60,000 nucleotides of DNA, taken from assembly GCF_037975245.1 (NCBI RefSeq), contig NC_092582.1:21478577-21538576 (forward strand), given 5' to 3'. Below, piece by piece: positions 58,529-60,000 of this stretch. Numbering within the stretch: the first letter of the stretch is position 1; the number at the start of each line of letters is the position of its first letter. A program made the position numbers and the translations under genes. The stretch is from Apostichopus japonicus (Eukaryota > Echinodermata > Holothuroidea > Aspidochirotida > Stichopodidae). The notes under the pieces were generated by a model. It ran no database searches. It was not told where the DNA came from and saw only the letters and a program-made list of their open reading frames with translations.

Positions 58529-60000
58529 CTAAGAAAAGACAGAAAAGAATAATTAAAATATAACTGCCTCAGAAGAGTGTTTGTTCCAACAACAACAAAT
58601 CCTGAGCTTAGTTCTGCATCACATATGTTATCATAGGAGAGGCTTCAGTAATACACTCTCTGAAAGTAATATTGCGAACAGTGTTTATAGGGGGCTGTGC
58701 TGTGTTAGTACAATGTTCATCATTTCACTCTTGAAAGTAACAACTGAACTGATCTTAAGAACAAACTTATGAATTCTCAAAGACATCATGATACTTCCTT
58801 TTCAATTGCGGTCATATCTTACATTCCTTCGGCTTCTTCGTTAGAAATTACTAATATTATGAGATGTCACCAGTTGAGAGAAAGTGTGATAAATCTCCAT
58901 TGTACTTCAAGTATATCCTATACGATATATTTGAAGTACAAGAAGATTTGGTATATAGGACTTCTATATGTACAGAAAGGTCACATACAATAGTAGCTAC
59001 AGGACTGTATGGTATATTGAGTAGGTAGTGATCAGTGGGATTTGTCTACAATGGTATATTCCCACTACATTCAGAATTTAAACTCACTTTAAAGTCTAAT
59101 ACAATTTTTCTGATGTTCTCAACAGTGTCCTTATTGTTAGAACCATAAGATTCTAAACTAATTAAGCATCACAAACCAAAAATCTAACCACATGTGTACA
59201 TGATTACTATACATGTAGGAATTTCTTGTTATTGATTTCTCCATCCCTTGTCTACTAATCCCCTTACATCTATCTCTTTGTGTTCACCATGCTCATTAAC
59301 CTGTCTGTATTCTGTGCGTGTTTTTGTCCCTTCTGTTACTGTTACTTGTTATTTAGCCTTTGAAGAAGATCCTGCTAGGATCGAAACATCAGGTCAACTT
59401 ACTTTTACACATTCTCCTACACAGGCTCTCTAGTGGATAAGCAGTTTGCTAACAGTTTTATTTTATTTTAATTTCTTGTTACTCTAATTTGAACTGGATA
59501 CATGAATTAGGTGCCTTGGACTGATGGCAATAAACTAACCACACATGCAGTAAATATAGTCTTAGGAGCAAAATGAAAATTCATTCCAAAAAGCCACAGA
59601 AATATTCTACCTTGCAGCATAAATTTGCAATGTTATTACAATCTAGTCATCTGCACTTAATTTCCAAGAAAAATATATAACAATCACCAATATTCATTCT
59701 ATTAAATTCAGAGTTATCTCTTCTGATTTGGATTTGCTATCAATTCTCTTTCAGGTACATATCAATACTGGTTGCTATAGTAACTGACACATCTGATCAA
59801 ACAATTGTGCCAAGACAACTTGCTAATTATTCCCATGCTGTTTTAATTAGACCGATCCCTGTGTATGCTGTAATGAGAGAGCCACACCTGTGCTGGTATT
59901 GATAAAGGGGGAAGGACAATATGAGTCATTATTAAACTTGTACTAAAAAGGTTTCAAAGTGTCCAGTAACAATATAGTGTGCAGAAGATGAGAAGTTATG
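58529..60000 (-). other. Laminin 5' intron, window edge
   Basis: No LN-like exon is visible on the minus strand, so the remaining 5' exons (signal peptide and start of LN) must lie beyond 60000. Holds the retroelement tail at 59356-59465. Confidence 0.55.
59356..59465 (+). mobile_element. Retroelement tail with degenerate hammerhead-like core, copy B
   Basis: About 92 % identical to the copy at 31183-31290. The core is altered (TTGAAGA in place of CTGAAGA, CATC in place of CGTC), so it would not cleave. It lies in the incomplete 5' intron of the laminin gene. Confidence 0.6.

Overview
The window is eukaryotic: about two-thirds A+T, intron-rich, with canonical GT-AG introns, tRNA-derived SINEs and several non-autonomous DNA transposons. 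It carries two large genes, both on the minus strand. Both proteins are metazoan (a laminin chain and a roquin). The roquin is very close to vertebrate roquins in its ROQ core, and the laminin chain is long and modular. This fits a marine invertebrate, perhaps a deuterostome such as an echinoderm. The phylum is inference only.

Layout: 1-4295 has no recognisable gene (roquin 3' UTR/flank, a roughly 77-bp tandem repeat, C-runs). 4296-17060 is a complete 13-exon roquin (RC3H1/2-like) gene. The 13 exons were joined by hand; every splice phase agrees and they give 1,040 codons plus stop. 17061-33290 is a 16-kb intergenic region. It holds a three-level nest of DNA transposons (21848-24833), a second hAT-like element (26802-28039), a foldback-like element (25333-26442), a SINE, a hammerhead-like retroelement tail and a 37-bp minisatellite just 3' of the next gene. 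33291-58528 is a laminin chain, 5'-incomplete: 23 exons, 1,822 codons plus stop, all phases consistent. 58529-60000 is intron sequence leading to missing 5' exons.

The most unusual object is the laminin gene. Its modules read LN, four and a half LE, LF (domain IV type B), LE, L4 (domain IV type A), LE, then a coiled coil without LG domains. LF is the mark of beta (and related alpha3/5) short arms. L4 is the mark of gamma and alpha chains. The start of the coiled coil and its final exon look gamma-like, but the chain stops before the C-terminal cysteine segment.

In the same gene, tandem repeats are repeatedly seeded on 5' splice sites. The extreme case is at the end of the L4 exon: 52 nt of exon plus 35 nt of intron (87 bp, in frame) has been amplified to 35 copies over about 3 kb, almost every copy keeping a perfect CAG|GTAAGT donor. 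Three other donors of the gene carry smaller versions of the same thing.

Roquin is a cytoplasmic RNA-binding RING protein that destabilises stem-loop mRNAs. The laminin chain is secreted to basement membrane. Nothing in the sequence suggests the two work together; they are simply neighbours in the same orientation.
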